The notes: generated by a model from the letters alone, not told the origin. 64,000 nt of DNA from Alistipes montrealensis (GCF_018362775.1 NZ_JAGYXY010000005.1:1-64000), one strand, 5' to 3'; shown: positions 51,179-60,276, counted from the stretch's first letter. Numbers and translations are program-made.

Positions 51179-52234
51179 TTAGTTTTTAGGTGAGGGATTC
51201 ATGATGGAAATAGCCTCGCGCAGGTGGGGATAGATCAGGGTACGGTTGTAGTAATCGTTTTCCGAGTCCTTGACCAGGATGCCGGCGCGCGTGAAGGTAG
51301 GCGACGGAAGCGTAGCCCAGACAGCCGTAGCATAAAGCGCACGCACCTTCTCACCGTTCTCGTCCTTGGTTCCGAAATACCCGAACACCTTGTCCTTATC
51401 GTCGGGACGAATCTCCAGGGCTGTAACGATAACTCGGTCAGCAGGAACTCCGGCGGCCTTGACCACAGTCAGTGCCTTGAGCGAAAGATCGTCCTCATTC
51501 TGCACGCCGTCAGTCGGGACGACGATGTAATTACATTCGCCGAGAACGGTGCGGTTCTCTTCCAGCAAGTTGTCGGCACGCCCCGAGAAGATGCAGACAT
51601 GCTGCTTATGGGCGGCCTTCCATGCTGTAACGGGATTGAGGAAAGCCTGCTGCCGTGCATTGTAAGCCGGCAGTTCCTCGTCCCGGATGCTGACCAGCGC
51701 CCGGCCCGTATAGCCGAAAATCAGGCCGTCGTAGCCATACTTGTCACAGAGCGCAAGGTCCTTTTCGGCACATGCGGAGAAGTAGGCCAATGCCTCGTCC
51801 TCGGTGAGTTCGGGATTTTCCTTCACCATTTTGCCCCACGCCGCCTCATAGGTGTCGAAGCTCATCGAATAGAGCACGCGGGTCCCTTTCTTGCGGACCT
51901 CGGTCATCTCCTTGACCAGGTCGGGATGCAGGTTGTCGGGATTGTTGAGGACAATGAAATCCACGCTGTCGGGCAGCGTTGTCAGGTGCTGGGGACGAAT
52001 CGCGGGAGCCGCATTCACGGGGTTGTCCATCGTAACGAAGACCACCTTGTGATCGCCCGCCTTGTATGCCCGTAGCGCTTCCATGTACTGCGCGTAAAGC
52101 GCCGGATTCTGCTCTTCGAGCGACGGATTCTTGATGTCGAGACTTTCAGGCTCTACCCAGTCGCCGCACGCCGCAAACAAAAGGGCTGCGACAACCGCGA
52201 CCGGCAACAGAAGGTTCTTGATATTGCGTTTCAT
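51179..52234 (-). CDS. GH18-fold lipoprotein without catalytic residues (probable surface glycan-binding protein)
   Basis: A 352-residue lipoprotein (LLFAAC, Cys23). The start is set at 52234 (MKRNIKNLLLPVAVV), since the upstream in-frame ATG at 52291 lies inside the SusD gene and has no signal character. The fold follows Bacteroides GH18 relatives, e.g. the strand KVVFVTMDNP and the barrel segment CDKYGYDGLIFGYTG. In active enzymes this last segment reads DGxDxDxE. Here Asp169 is kept, but positions 172, 174 and 176 are Ile, Gly and Thr, so the catalytic acid is missing. Binding rather than cleavage is inferred. It lies directly after SusD. Confidence 0.8.
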   Translation of the reverse strand: MKRNIKNLLLPVAVVAALLFAACGDWVEPESLDIKNPSLEEQNPALYAQYMEALRAYKAGDHKVVFVTMDNPVNAAPAIRPQHLTTLPDSVDFIVLNNPDNLHPDLVKEMTEVRKKGTRVLYSMSFDTYEAAWGKMVKENPELTEDEALAYFSACAEKDLALCDKYGYDGLIFGYTGRALVSIRDEELPAYNARQQAFLNPVTAWKAAHKQHVCIFSGRADNLLEENRTVLGECNYIVVPTDGVQNEDDLSLKALTVVKAAGVPADRVIVTALEIRPDDKDKVFGYFGTKDENGEKVRALYATAVWATLPSPTFTRAGILVKDSENDYYNRTLIYPHLREAISIMNPSPKN

Positions 52235-52260
52235 AATGATTTGTCGTTCAAGGTTGGTAA

Positions 52261-53856
52261 TTAGTTGATCCGGGGATTGCAGTCCCACCACAACCGGGTG
52301 GACATCTTATCCGCACCGCCAAGGAATTCGTTCACGGCAGCCTGAATCGTTTCGCTGTTGGTCTCGTACTCTTTGAGCGGATAGGTCAGGCGACGGGCGC
52401 CCAGCGACGGTTTCACGTCGGCATTGCGGTTCACGACGACTTCGGCCAGGCGCGGATAGCCCGTACGGCGGTAATCAGCCCACGCCTCGGTTCCCAGCGG
52501 GAAGTTGGCGATCCATTTCTGGGTGATGATCCGCTCCAGGTTCTCCTCGAAAGCGCCGTCATTGGCGGGATTCCATGCGATCTGCACTGTCGACTGCGCC
52601 GGGAAAGCGTATCCCAGGCCGCCCAGGTCTTCATAAGAAGCCGGCTTAGCCGTGCTCTCAGCATAGGCGGATGCGTTCGAAATATTGAAACGTGCGAACG
52701 ACAGTTCAATACCGTTCTTGTAGAAAGTCTCGGCAGTGCCGCCCATCGCCCAGCCGCGCAACGCGCCTTCGGCACGCAGGAAGGCTACCTCCGAAGCATT
52801 CATCCACATCAGCGAACTGGCGGCCGATACCAGGTACGAGGAATACTGGTCGACAGCTTCGCTCGTAGGAACCGTAATGCCGTTACGCAGACCCACATAG
52901 CCGTTGGTTACGCCCGAAGCCGTAAACTGCGACTGGGTGAAGTAAGCCTCGCGGCGGGGATCGTTGTAGCCGTTCATATAGGAGGTGATGTCGGCAGCCA
53001 CTTTGTGGTCGCCCTTACCGCTCTTATACGAATAGAAGCAGATGTAGAAGGGGTTGCCGTCCTTGCCGAAACCGGTGTACATCGCATTGTCGGTGTTATC
53101 GGTCATGACGCCCACTTCCGAACCGACAGCTTCTTCGGCCATCTCCTGGGCCAGTCCCGCATTGGCATAGACCACGCGCATCGCAAGGCGCAGCTTGAGC
53201 GAATTGGCCAGTTTGCACCACTTCTCCAGGTTGCCGCCGTAGAGACGGTCGGCGTCCGAAACGATGGAGTTGGTCCGGTTGACCGTCAGCGTCGCAATGG
53301 CGTCGTTCAAGTCCTTGAACATAGCTTCGTAAACCTTTTCTTCCGAATCCAGGGCGACGGCTCCGGAACCGGAACCCAGCGCCGTGTAAGGAATCGGGCC
53401 GTAGGTGTCGACCACGCGGCTCAGACCCATCACCTTGACCACCTTGGCCACAGCGATGGCATTCTGATCGTTGGTGATATTCTCCAACTCGAAGTAGTTG
53501 GCGATGATTTTCTGGTAGACTGTTTCGTAGAACACCTCCGACCAGTTCGAAGCGGGTTGGTAAGTTGCGAACGAATTGGCATTGAAACCGGCGTTGGCAT
53601 CGACGAAATAACCGCCGTAAACACCTCCCAGCAGGATATCGGTAAACTGACACTGGTTGACATCGGTCGGGATCACCCAGCTCTGCATCGTAGTGAGGTA
53701 GGAGCGCATGGCATAGCCGTCGCGGTCCATCTCACCCGGCGTTACCTCGTAAGGATTCTTGTTTATTTCTTCATAATTGGCCGTACAGGCAACCGAAAGC
53801 GTGAGCATCCCGAGGACGGCCTTCATGAATATATTGATTCTCATGACGTTTTTCAT
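52261..53856 (-). CDS. SusD-like glycan-binding lipoprotein
   Basis: A 531-residue RagB/SusD-family outer-membrane lipoprotein. The start at 53856 (MKNVMRINIF) lies 1 bp after the SusC stop and is followed by a signal peptide with lipobox LSVAC (Cys24). Typical features are YEEINKNPYEVTPGEM, the helical TPR-like N-terminal region with AIAVAKVVKVMGLSRVVDTY and GPIPYTALG, and ASEVAFLRAEGALRGWAMGG. It acts as the lid that captures glycan on the SusC channel. It is read with SusC. Confidence 0.93.
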   Translation of the reverse strand: MKNVMRINIFMKAVLGMLTLSVACTANYEEINKNPYEVTPGEMDRDGYAMRSYLTTMQSWVIPTDVNQCQFTDILLGGVYGGYFVDANAGFNANSFATYQPASNWSEVFYETVYQKIIANYFELENITNDQNAIAVAKVVKVMGLSRVVDTYGPIPYTALGSGSGAVALDSEEKVYEAMFKDLNDAIATLTVNRTNSIVSDADRLYGGNLEKWCKLANSLKLRLAMRVVYANAGLAQEMAEEAVGSEVGVMTDNTDNAMYTGFGKDGNPFYICFYSYKSGKGDHKVAADITSYMNGYNDPRREAYFTQSQFTASGVTNGYVGLRNGITVPTSEAVDQYSSYLVSAASSLMWMNASEVAFLRAEGALRGWAMGGTAETFYKNGIELSFARFNISNASAYAESTAKPASYEDLGGLGYAFPAQSTVQIAWNPANDGAFEENLERIITQKWIANFPLGTEAWADYRRTGYPRLAEVVVNRNADVKPSLGARRLTYPLKEYETNSETIQAAVNEFLGGADKMSTRLWWDCNPRIN

Positions 53857-53857
53857 T

Positions 53858-56800
53858 TTAGAATTTGAGACGTACATTGAAGCCGACGCTTCGCATCGAA
53901 GGCATCATGAAGTTATCGATACCCTGGTAGTAGTTGCTCGTGGTAGCCACGGCTTCGGGATCGAACGGCGCTTTGTTGTAGATCATCCAGAGATTACGTC
54001 CCACCAGCGAAATGGTCATTTCGAGCAGGCCGCCCAGCTTCTTGCGCGGAATGGTGTAACCGATCGACGCCTCCTGCAGGCGCAGGTTCGTAGCCGAATA
54101 GGTGTAATACTGCGGAATCAGGTCGCCGCTGCCGATAGTGCGATACCACGTCTGGGCATTGATCTGGTCGTTGCCGTTGATCACGACACCGCCTGCATCG
54201 CGCGCATCGGCCGAGTCGCCGGAAACGCCGTAAAAGTCGAGCATGGCCTGCGTGCGCGAGAAGACCACGCCGCCCAGGCGGGCGGTAACCAGGAAGCCGA
54301 AGTTGAACTGCCCCCAGCGGAAATCGTTGCGCCAGGCAAGGTTTGCATCGGGCAATACCGATCCGAGCTTGATATAGCTGGCCGAACTGGTCTTATTGTC
54401 GATGCCCACGCCGCCGTCACGGTCGACGTAAATATCGCCGTTGGAGTCGCGAAGCAGGTCGGCGCGCGAGTAAAGATCGCCCAGCGAACCGCCCTCGCGG
54501 AGGACGAATTTCGCATTGTTCAGTCCGCCGACAACCAGGTCGCCGATAGCCCAGGGCTTACCTGTGTTGGGGTCGATGACATTGTCGGCCAGTTCCATGA
54601 TCTTGTTGCTGTTGGAACTTGCAGTAAAGTTGGAGCTCCACGAGAACTTGCGCCACGTGTTCGAATAGCCCAGCGCGAGTTCGACACCGCGGTTGCGGAC
54701 ATCGCCCGACTGCACGTAAACCTTGCTGTATTTCGAACTGGCGGGAATACCCGTATTGAAGGTCTGGTTGATAGTACGCGTGCTGTAGTACGTAGCGTCG
54801 AAGTTGAAATGACGCAGGAAACGCATCGTCAGACCGATTTCGAACGACTTCGTGCGCTCGGGTTTCAGGTTGTAGAGCGGATTCTGCGACGAGAGGCTCC
54901 AACTGCTGGAGGAGTTGCTCCATTCACGGGTCGGATTGGCGTAGAAACGCGAGAAGGCCAGACCCACCGAAGCGTACGACGTACGCAGCTTGATGTAGGA
55001 GAGGTTTTCGGGCATGTTGGGGATGATCTCCGACAGCAACACCGAAAGGCCGACCGAAGGATAGAAGAACGACGAATTCTTCGAATTGGGACCCGCCAAC
55101 TGCGACGGCCAGTCGTTACGGCCCGTAACAGTCAGGTAATAAGTGCCTTTGTAACCTACTTCGGCCGAAGCGAAGACCGACTGAGCCTGTTCGCGATAAC
55201 CGATCTGCTCGCGTACGGTCCCCGAATTGGAAAGGTTGTAAACGTTGAATACGTTGGGAATGTTGTTCGGCTCCTTGATCTCGTTGCCGTCCTTGTCGTA
55301 ACCGATCACCTTACCGTAGGCGATCGGACCGCGCACCTTCACCGCGTCGGACTGCATGTCCGAAATAGAGGCGCCGGCGTTGACCTGCAGCGTCCAGTTG
55401 TCGCCGAACGACTTGTTGATGTTGACCATCACGTCGCCGTAGGTCTGCTTGTCGTTCTGTTTGGTGATGCCGTACATACCGTTGGGCGAGTTTTCGGCCA
55501 GCAGCAGGTTGGTCGAAGCCGAATACTTCTCGGTGAACGTGCTGTTGGAATTGTCGATCTGGATGCGTCCCGACACCGAAAGCCAGTCGAGAATCTGGTA
55601 AGAGAGCGAGGCGTTGAGCTTATAGCGGTCCTTGCGCGTCTCGCGCAGGTTGCGGTAGCTGCTCCAGTAGGGGTTCTGCATCTGGAGTTCGTCCTGGCCC
55701 ATCGTCGGCCAGTACTGCTCCGAGATCTGGCGTGCGGGATTCCAGCGCTCGTACATCTTGATGTCCGACCAGTCGTCGCCGCGCGGGAAGAGATAAGCCG
55801 CCACGACGGGATTGGCGTAGAGGCCCTGATTGATCATGTTCCGGTCCTTCTGGATGATGTAATTCGCACCTACGTCGAGCGTCAGTTTATCCTTGAGGAA
55901 CGACGTGGTGTTGCGGAACGTAAAGTTGTAACGGTCGTAGCCGTTGTTGGGAACGACGCCGCGCGAATTGACGGCTCCGGCCGACAGGTAGGTCTGGTTC
56001 TTCTCCGTACCGGTCGAGAAGGTTACGGTCTCGGTTCCCACGACGCCCGTCTGGAAATAATCGTCCGCAGGGTCATAACCGCGGTAATTCGATTTGTTGA
56101 GTTTCTCACCCCACGAAAGGATGTTGTTGGCCTTGCCCGAGAGCACGTCGCCCGTGCCGTAGCGGGTTTGGAAAACGGGCATCACGAAGGGCGAGAGTAC
56201 CTCGGTATTGCTCGATACGGTTACGGTAGTCTGTCCGACGCGGCCTTTTTTCGTGGTGATCAGGATGGCGCCGTTGGCGGCATCCGAACCGTAAAGGGCG
56301 GCGGCAGCAGCGCCCGAGAGGACGGTCATCGTCTCGATATCCTCGGGATTGAGGTCGGCGATAGCCTCAGAAGAGCCCTGCGAAGCGTTCTCCTCACTGC
56401 CGTCGCTGCGGAAGTTGCTCATCGGAATACCGTCGATGACATAGAGGGCGTTGGACGACTGTTCGATCGACTTGGCGCCTCGCATAATGACTTTCGATGC
56501 GCCGCCGACGCCCGACGACGAAGCGTTGATGTTCAGACCGGCGACCTTGCCGTTCAGCGCGTTGATGAAGTTGGCATCCTTGACCGTGGTAAGTTCTTCG
56601 GCCTTGACCTGCTGTGCGTTGTACGACAGCGCCTTCTCCGAACGCTTGATACCCAGGGCCGTTACCACGACCGCATCCACGCTCACGGCTGACTCGGTCA
56701 GCGTGATATCGATGTTAGTGCGCGTGCCTACGGGAACTTCGACGGGTTCATAACCCAGGTAATTTACGGTCAGTACAGCCGACGTTGCGGGGGGGGGAAT

Positions 56801-57262
56801 TTGCAGTGAATAACTTCCGTCGAAACCGGTACTCGTTCCGATGGTCGTACCTTTTACCAGCACAGCAGCGCCGATAATCGGACCGTTCTTGTCGACGACC
56901 TTACCGGTTACCGTCACGGGTTTCTGCGGATCGGCAACAGCGGGTTTCTGCGAAAGGACGACGGAGGTGTTCTCGACGGCATAGTTGACGTTAGCCAACC
57001 GGGCAATCCGGTCGAGCACGCCTTTCAGCGATTCGTCTTTTACGTCGAGCGAGATCTTTCGTGCGACATCGACATTCTTGTCGTACACGAAAAGATAAGT
57101 GGTTTGTTTTTCGATTGCATTGAGCACCTGCTCCAGGGGAGCGTCCGAAACCTTCAGGGTTACCGGTACGGACTGTGCACGCGTTTGTCCGGCCGCGAGG
57201 CAGAACGCAAGCGTCAAAAGAGGCAAGAGCAGTTTTGCCCTTACGTGATCTTTCATTTTCAT
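53858..57262 (-). CDS. SusC-like TonB-dependent outer-membrane transporter with STN domain
   Basis: A 1134-residue protein. After the signal peptide (cut near AQ30) comes an STN domain (about 32-105, TLKVSDAPLEQVLNAIEKQT). Then come a carboxypeptidase-regulatory-like beta domain (115-200, VTGKVVDKNGPIIGAAVLVK), a TonB plug (VIMRGAKSIEQSSNALYVID) and a 22-strand barrel ending in Phe. The STN domain marks a transporter that signals through FecR and an ECF sigma factor, both encoded just upstream. It imports the GH18 product with SusD. The codons for Pro156-158 form a run of nine C, listed separately. Confidence 0.94.
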   Translation of the reverse strand: MKMKDHVRAKLLLPLLTLAFCLAAGQTRAQSVPVTLKVSDAPLEQVLNAIEKQTTYLFVYDKNVDVARKISLDVKDESLKGVLDRIARLANVNYAVENTSVVLSQKPAVADPQKPVTVTGKVVDKNGPIIGAAVLVKGTTIGTSTGFDGSYSLQIPPPATSAVLTVNYLGYEPVEVPVGTRTNIDITLTESAVSVDAVVVTALGIKRSEKALSYNAQQVKAEELTTVKDANFINALNGKVAGLNINASSSGVGGASKVIMRGAKSIEQSSNALYVIDGIPMSNFRSDGSEENASQGSSEAIADLNPEDIETMTVLSGAAAAALYGSDAANGAILITTKKGRVGQTTVTVSSNTEVLSPFVMPVFQTRYGTGDVLSGKANNILSWGEKLNKSNYRGYDPADDYFQTGVVGTETVTFSTGTEKNQTYLSAGAVNSRGVVPNNGYDRYNFTFRNTTSFLKDKLTLDVGANYIIQKDRNMINQGLYANPVVAAYLFPRGDDWSDIKMYERWNPARQISEQYWPTMGQDELQMQNPYWSSYRNLRETRKDRYKLNASLSYQILDWLSVSGRIQIDNSNSTFTEKYSASTNLLLAENSPNGMYGITKQNDKQTYGDVMVNINKSFGDNWTLQVNAGASISDMQSDAVKVRGPIAYGKVIGYDKDGNEIKEPNNIPNVFNVYNLSNSGTVREQIGYREQAQSVFASAEVGYKGTYYLTVTGRNDWPSQLAGPNSKNSSFFYPSVGLSVLLSEIIPNMPENLSYIKLRTSYASVGLAFSRFYANPTREWSNSSSSWSLSSQNPLYNLKPERTKSFEIGLTMRFLRHFNFDATYYSTRTINQTFNTGIPASSKYSKVYVQSGDVRNRGVELALGYSNTWRKFSWSSNFTASSNSNKIMELADNVIDPNTGKPWAIGDLVVGGLNNAKFVLREGGSLGDLYSRADLLRDSNGDIYVDRDGGVGIDNKTSSASYIKLGSVLPDANLAWRNDFRWGQFNFGFLVTARLGGVVFSRTQAMLDFYGVSGDSADARDAGGVVINGNDQINAQTWYRTIGSGDLIPQYYTYSATNLRLQEASIGYTIPRKKLGGLLEMTISLVGRNLWMIYNKAPFDPEAVATTSNYYQGIDNFMMPSMRSVGFNVRLKF
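56789..56797 (-). repeat. Nine-base C/G homopolymer in the SusC gene
   Basis: Codons CCC CCC CCC for Pro156-158 make a nine-base run near the 5' end of the transporter gene. A slip of one base would stop translation early and switch the transporter off. The Bacteroidota often use CCG or CCT for proline, and nearby prolines here do so. Variation is inferred, not shown. Confidence 0.45.
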
Positions 57263-57444
57263 ACGTTGGTAGTTAATTTAGGTTAGGCATCCCGTTTCGG
57301 GGACTTCCGGATAACCGCCATCCGGCAGGGGATTGAGATTTTCAGCTGGTCAAACATGAAAATCAGGTTTGAAGTCGGGCTAAAATTCTTCGCTCATATG
57401 AATTGGTTTTAGGTTAATGATAGCAGTGGTTTTCGGTCAGGAAA
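57263..57444. other. Untranslated region upstream of susC
   Basis: This 182-bp gap between the FecR gene and SusC holds a perfect 6-bp inverted repeat (CCGGAT 57307-57312, ATCCGG 57320-57325). It is the natural place for the promoter read by the locus's ECF sigma factor. No TTG-N19-TAnnTTTG match is present, which fits dependence on an alternative sigma. The element itself cannot be read from one copy. Confidence 0.4.
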
Positions 57445-58377
57445 TTATTGTATATAGATGGTATCTTTGGCTTCGTTCCGCGTATATTTGAAATCGGCGC
57501 TTTGCTGCAGAACCCAGAGAGCATGGTCTACACCCTCTGCGATACGGATCTTGCCCGTAAAGCGGTTGGGAACCATCAGACGCTGCACCTCGATTTTCAC
57601 CCCGTAATATTTTTCGAACTCTTCGATCAGCTCCATAAAGGTCGCATCCCGGAAAGCGATCAGGCCTTCGCGCCACTGGAACTGCTCGTATTCGGGAATC
57701 CGGTCGACGACCAACCGTCCGTTGATATGGCTCACCTGTTCGTCGGGCCTGAGCAGCACCTGGTTTCGAGGGTCGTTTCGGTCGGTTACGCGGACTTTTC
57801 CGTCGACGAGAGCCGTAACGAACTCGTTTCGTTCGGAATCCGCCAGCACGTCGAACTTCGTACCGAGCACCTCCACATCACAGGCGTAGGTCTCGACGAT
57901 AAACGGATGTTCTTCGTCGTGCGACACTTCGAAGAAGGCTTCGCCGCTCAACTGCACCTTACGGTATTTGCCGGCAAAAAAGCCCGGATATTTCAACTCG
58001 GAAAGCGCATTCATGCAAACCTTCGTGCCGTCGGGCAGCACCACGTCGACACGCTGGCCCGCGGGTACGGAAATCGTATTGCCGGCATAAAGCAGCCTGT
58101 CGTAAACGCGGTGTACATAGCCGCCGCCGACAATGGCGGCAACCAGAACCGCAGCGGCATATCCGACAGCCTGGCGCGCCCAACGGGGCAGCGTGAACGT
58201 TTTCCGCTTCACCTGCTGCTCCGGGCTTACGAGCATCAGCATCGCGTCGAACAGACGCCGCTCGGAAAGCATTTCCTCCCGGTGCGCCGGGCTCTCGTCG
58301 AGCCAGTCGAGAATAAGCCGTTCTTCCTCTTCTGTAGTACGGCCTTCAAAAAATCGAACCAATAATTCCTTTTCCAT
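57445..58377 (-). CDS. FecR-family anti-sigma factor
   Basis: A 310-residue inner-membrane protein. The cytoplasmic N-terminal sigma-binding region (about 1-75, LVRFFEGRTTEEEERLILDW) is followed by one membrane helix (VGYAAAVLVAAIVGGGYV). A periplasmic FecR domain (GNTISVPAGQRVDVVLPDGT, VSHDEEHPFIVETYACDVEV) and a C-terminal DUF4974 domain that contacts the STN domain of SusC (FEKYYGVKIEVQRLMVPNRF) complete it. It holds the ECF sigma factor inactive until the transporter signals. It begins 93 bp after the sigma gene. Confidence 0.94.
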   Translation of the reverse strand: MEKELLVRFFEGRTTEEEERLILDWLDESPAHREEMLSERRLFDAMLMLVSPEQQVKRKTFTLPRWARQAVGYAAAVLVAAIVGGGYVHRVYDRLLYAGNTISVPAGQRVDVVLPDGTKVCMNALSELKYPGFFAGKYRKVQLSGEAFFEVSHDEEHPFIVETYACDVEVLGTKFDVLADSERNEFVTALVDGKVRVTDRNDPRNQVLLRPDEQVSHINGRLVVDRIPEYEQFQWREGLIAFRDATFMELIEEFEKYYGVKIEVQRLMVPNRFTGKIRIAEGVDHALWVLQQSADFKYTRNEAKDTIYIQ

Positions 58378-58470
58378 GACATATTAATAACACGCAACCC
58401 GGAGATATCCCTGAAAAAAAATCGTTTTTTTTCGAAGGATCTTCGGGCAACGCTGGTAAATAAAACAGAA

Positions 58471-59058
58471 CTAATTGATATAAAACCAGAAAGCAAGTAT
58501 GGCAAGATAATCTTTCAGAGCGATGCGTAGCATCTTCGTAGCCTTCGACACCTCGAATTCCACACTTTTGACCGTCGTATCCATTTCCGCGGCAATCTCT
58601 TTGTAACTCTGGTCGTGAAAACGGCTGCGCGTAAAGATTTCGCGCGTCCGGGCAGGCAACGATTCGAGGGCGCGCTCCACTAGGCGGCGCGCCTCCTCGC
58701 TGAAAAGCTCTTCGGGATCACAGGCCTGAAGCGTCGCGATGCGCGTATGGAGAACCCGCGTGTCATGCGTGTGGATGTTCTCCGCAGCACGGGTGCGCAC
58801 TTCCTGCCCGCGCAGGTAGTTCAGGCATTTATTTTTGACGATGGTAAGCGTATAAGGCGGGAAAGAGGCTTCGGTAAGCATTTCACGGCGTTCCCACGCC
58901 GCCACAAAACTCTCCATGACGATGTCCTCGGCGGCTCCCAGGTTCAGGGTGTACCCCGCGGCAAAACGGATAAACCGCATCTGATACTCCTTGAACAGGC
59001 GGTTAAATGCAGTAAGATCCAGAACAGCACCTGATTGAGAGGTCTCCAATTTCATCAT
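58471..59058 (-). CDS. ECF-type RNA polymerase sigma factor of the PUL
   Basis: A 196-residue sigma-70 family protein of the Bacteroidetes ECF group. Region 2 is seen in FNRLFKEYQMRFIRFAAGYT and AEDIVMESFVAAW, and region 4 in ALESLPARTREIFTRSRFHD and SYKEIAAEMDTTVKSVEFEV. The start is one of two adjacent ATGs (59058 or 59055); the longer open frame upstream is GC-shadow sequence and runs through the pyrB terminator. It should direct transcription of susC and the genes after it when FecR releases it. A primary-sigma promoter lies directly upstream. Confidence 0.93.
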   Translation of the reverse strand: MMKLETSQSGAVLDLTAFNRLFKEYQMRFIRFAAGYTLNLGAAEDIVMESFVAAWERREMLTEASFPPYTLTIVKNKCLNYLRGQEVRTRAAENIHTHDTRVLHTRIATLQACDPEELFSEEARRLVERALESLPARTREIFTRSRFHDQSYKEIAAEMDTTVKSVEFEVSKATKMLRIALKDYLAILAFWFYIN

Positions 59059-59076
59059 AGCTTTTCTTAGCCTAAA

Positions 59077-59107
59077 CAAATTTAGCAAAAAAAACGGAAC
59101 AGTCAAG
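59077..59107 (-). promoter_or_regulatory. Primary-sigma promoter of the ECF sigma gene
   Basis: On the minus strand, CTTG (complement of 59104-59107) is followed after exactly 19 bases by TAAATTTG (59077-59084), a full match to TAnnTTTG. The predicted transcription start is about 12 bases before the first ATG, so the leader is very short. Confidence 0.72.
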
Positions 59108-59118
59108 GAATTACACGT

Positions 59119-59164
59119 AAAAAGCGCGCGCCCGGTACAGCATATGCGGTATCGGGCGCGCGCT
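59119..59164 (-). terminator. Intrinsic terminator of the pyrimidine operon
   Basis: On the minus strand, AGCGCGCGCCCG and CGGGCGCGCGCT form a 12-bp perfect GC-rich stem around a loop of about 18 bases that can pair further, followed by five T. It lies 16 bp after the pyrB stop codon and isolates the pyr operon from the PUL promoter. Confidence 0.88.
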
Positions 59165-59179
59165 GAAACGGTAAAAAAG

Positions 59180-60265
59180 CTACCTGGCTTTCGCTTCGCA
59201 GTAGGCGCAGCGGCAGGTTCCGTCCGCCTGGCGGTGAAAAAGCAGGTCCACATCCTCCGAAGCGGAGATGCAACGGCGGTTGGGGCATTCGTATTCGTTG
59301 ACGACATACTGTTCGCCGAAGACCGGGGTATGCTCGAAGGGTTTGTTCTCGTCGGCCCAGCGCAGCAGCGTGTAGATCAGCGCCATCCGGACGAACTTAC
59401 CGTTCTCGACCTGGCGGAAATAAGCGGCACGGGGGTCGTTGTCCACGGCGCGCGTGATTTCGTTGACGCGCGGCAGCGGATGGAGGATGATCATATCCTC
59501 TTTGGCAGTCGTCAGTTTCTCGGGATCGAGCACGAAGCTGTTTTTCACGCGGTCGAACTCCTCTTCGTCGAGGAAGCGCTCCTTCTGGACACGCGTCATG
59601 TAGAGAATATCCAGCTCGGGCATCACCTCCTCCATCGTCTCGACCTCGCGGAACTCCAGTTTCGAGTTCTCGGCCATCTCGGTGAGCATGTAGTCCGGCA
59701 GGCGCAGCTCCTGGGGAGCGATCAGGATCACCTTAATATTCGAATAACGCGACAGCGCCTTGATCAGCGAGTGGACCGTGCGGCCGAATTTCAGGTCGCC
59801 GCAGAACCCGATCGTCATGTTGTCGAAGCGGCCTTTTTCGCGCTTGATCGTCAGCAAGTCCGTAAGGGTCTGCGTCGGATGGGCATGGCTGCCGTCACCG
59901 GCGTTGATAACCGGAATGCCCGCATACTGCGAAGCTACGAGCGGCGCGCCCTCCTTGAAGTGGCGCATGGCGATGATGTCGGCGAAGCAACGGATCACAC
60001 GTACCGTGTCGGCCACCGTCTCGCCCTTGGACACCGACGAAGAGTTGGCGTCGGAGAAGCCGATGACCTGTCCCCCGAGTTCGAGCATCGCCGAAGTAAA
60101 GCTCAGGCGCGTACGGGTCGAAGGTTCGTAAAAGAGCGTAGCCAGCTTCTTGCCCTTGCACGCCTCGCTGTATTTGGCGCGGTTGGCGATGATATCCTCC
60201 GCCAGGGCTACGATCTGCTCGGTTTCCTGTACCGTGAGGTCGGTGGGATCAATTAAGTGTCGCAT
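59180..60265 (-). CDS. pyrB: Aspartate carbamoyltransferase with C-terminal PyrI-like zinc domain
   Basis: A 361-residue enzyme joining carbamoyl phosphate and aspartate. Residues 1 to about 308 are the catalytic chain, with [20 protein letters not shown] (carbamoyl-phosphate loop), [15 protein letters not shown] and [11 protein letters not shown]. The usual chain ends there. This one adds about 50 residues with Cys327-x4-Cys332 and Cys353-x2-Cys356 ([16 protein letters not shown]), the same pattern as the zinc domain of E. coli PyrI (CPNSNCIS...CKYCEK). The allosteric nucleotide-binding domain of PyrI is absent and no pyrI gene is visible nearby. The zinc domain may stabilise contacts between subunits. 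Confidence 0.93.
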   Translation of the reverse strand: MRHLIDPTDLTVQETEQIVALAEDIIANRAKYSEACKGKKLATLFYEPSTRTRLSFTSAMLELGGQVIGFSDANSSSVSKGETVADTVRVIRCFADIIAMRHFKEGAPLVASQYAGIPVINAGDGSHAHPTQTLTDLLTIKREKGRFDNMTIGFCGDLKFGRTVHSLIKALSRYSNIKVILIAPQELRLPDYMLTEMAENSKLEFREVETMEEVMPELDILYMTRVQKERFLDEEEFDRVKNSFVLDPEKLTTAKEDMIILHPLPRVNEITRAVDNDPRAAYFRQVENGKFVRMALIYTLLRWADENKPFEHTPVFGEQYVVNEYECPNRRCISASEDVDLLFHRQADGTCRCAYCEAKAR

Positions 60266-60276
60266 AGGTTTTCATT

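Noticed and set aside
53777-56692. 971-codon plus-strand open frame over susC
   Set aside because: Antisense shadow of the TonB-dependent transporter; no recognisable domain.
59059-59307. N-terminal extension of the ECF sigma factor up to 59307
   Set aside because: It would run back through the pyrB terminator and the sigma gene's own promoter, and its sequence is Arg/Ala/Cys-rich shadow. Family length is met from 59058.
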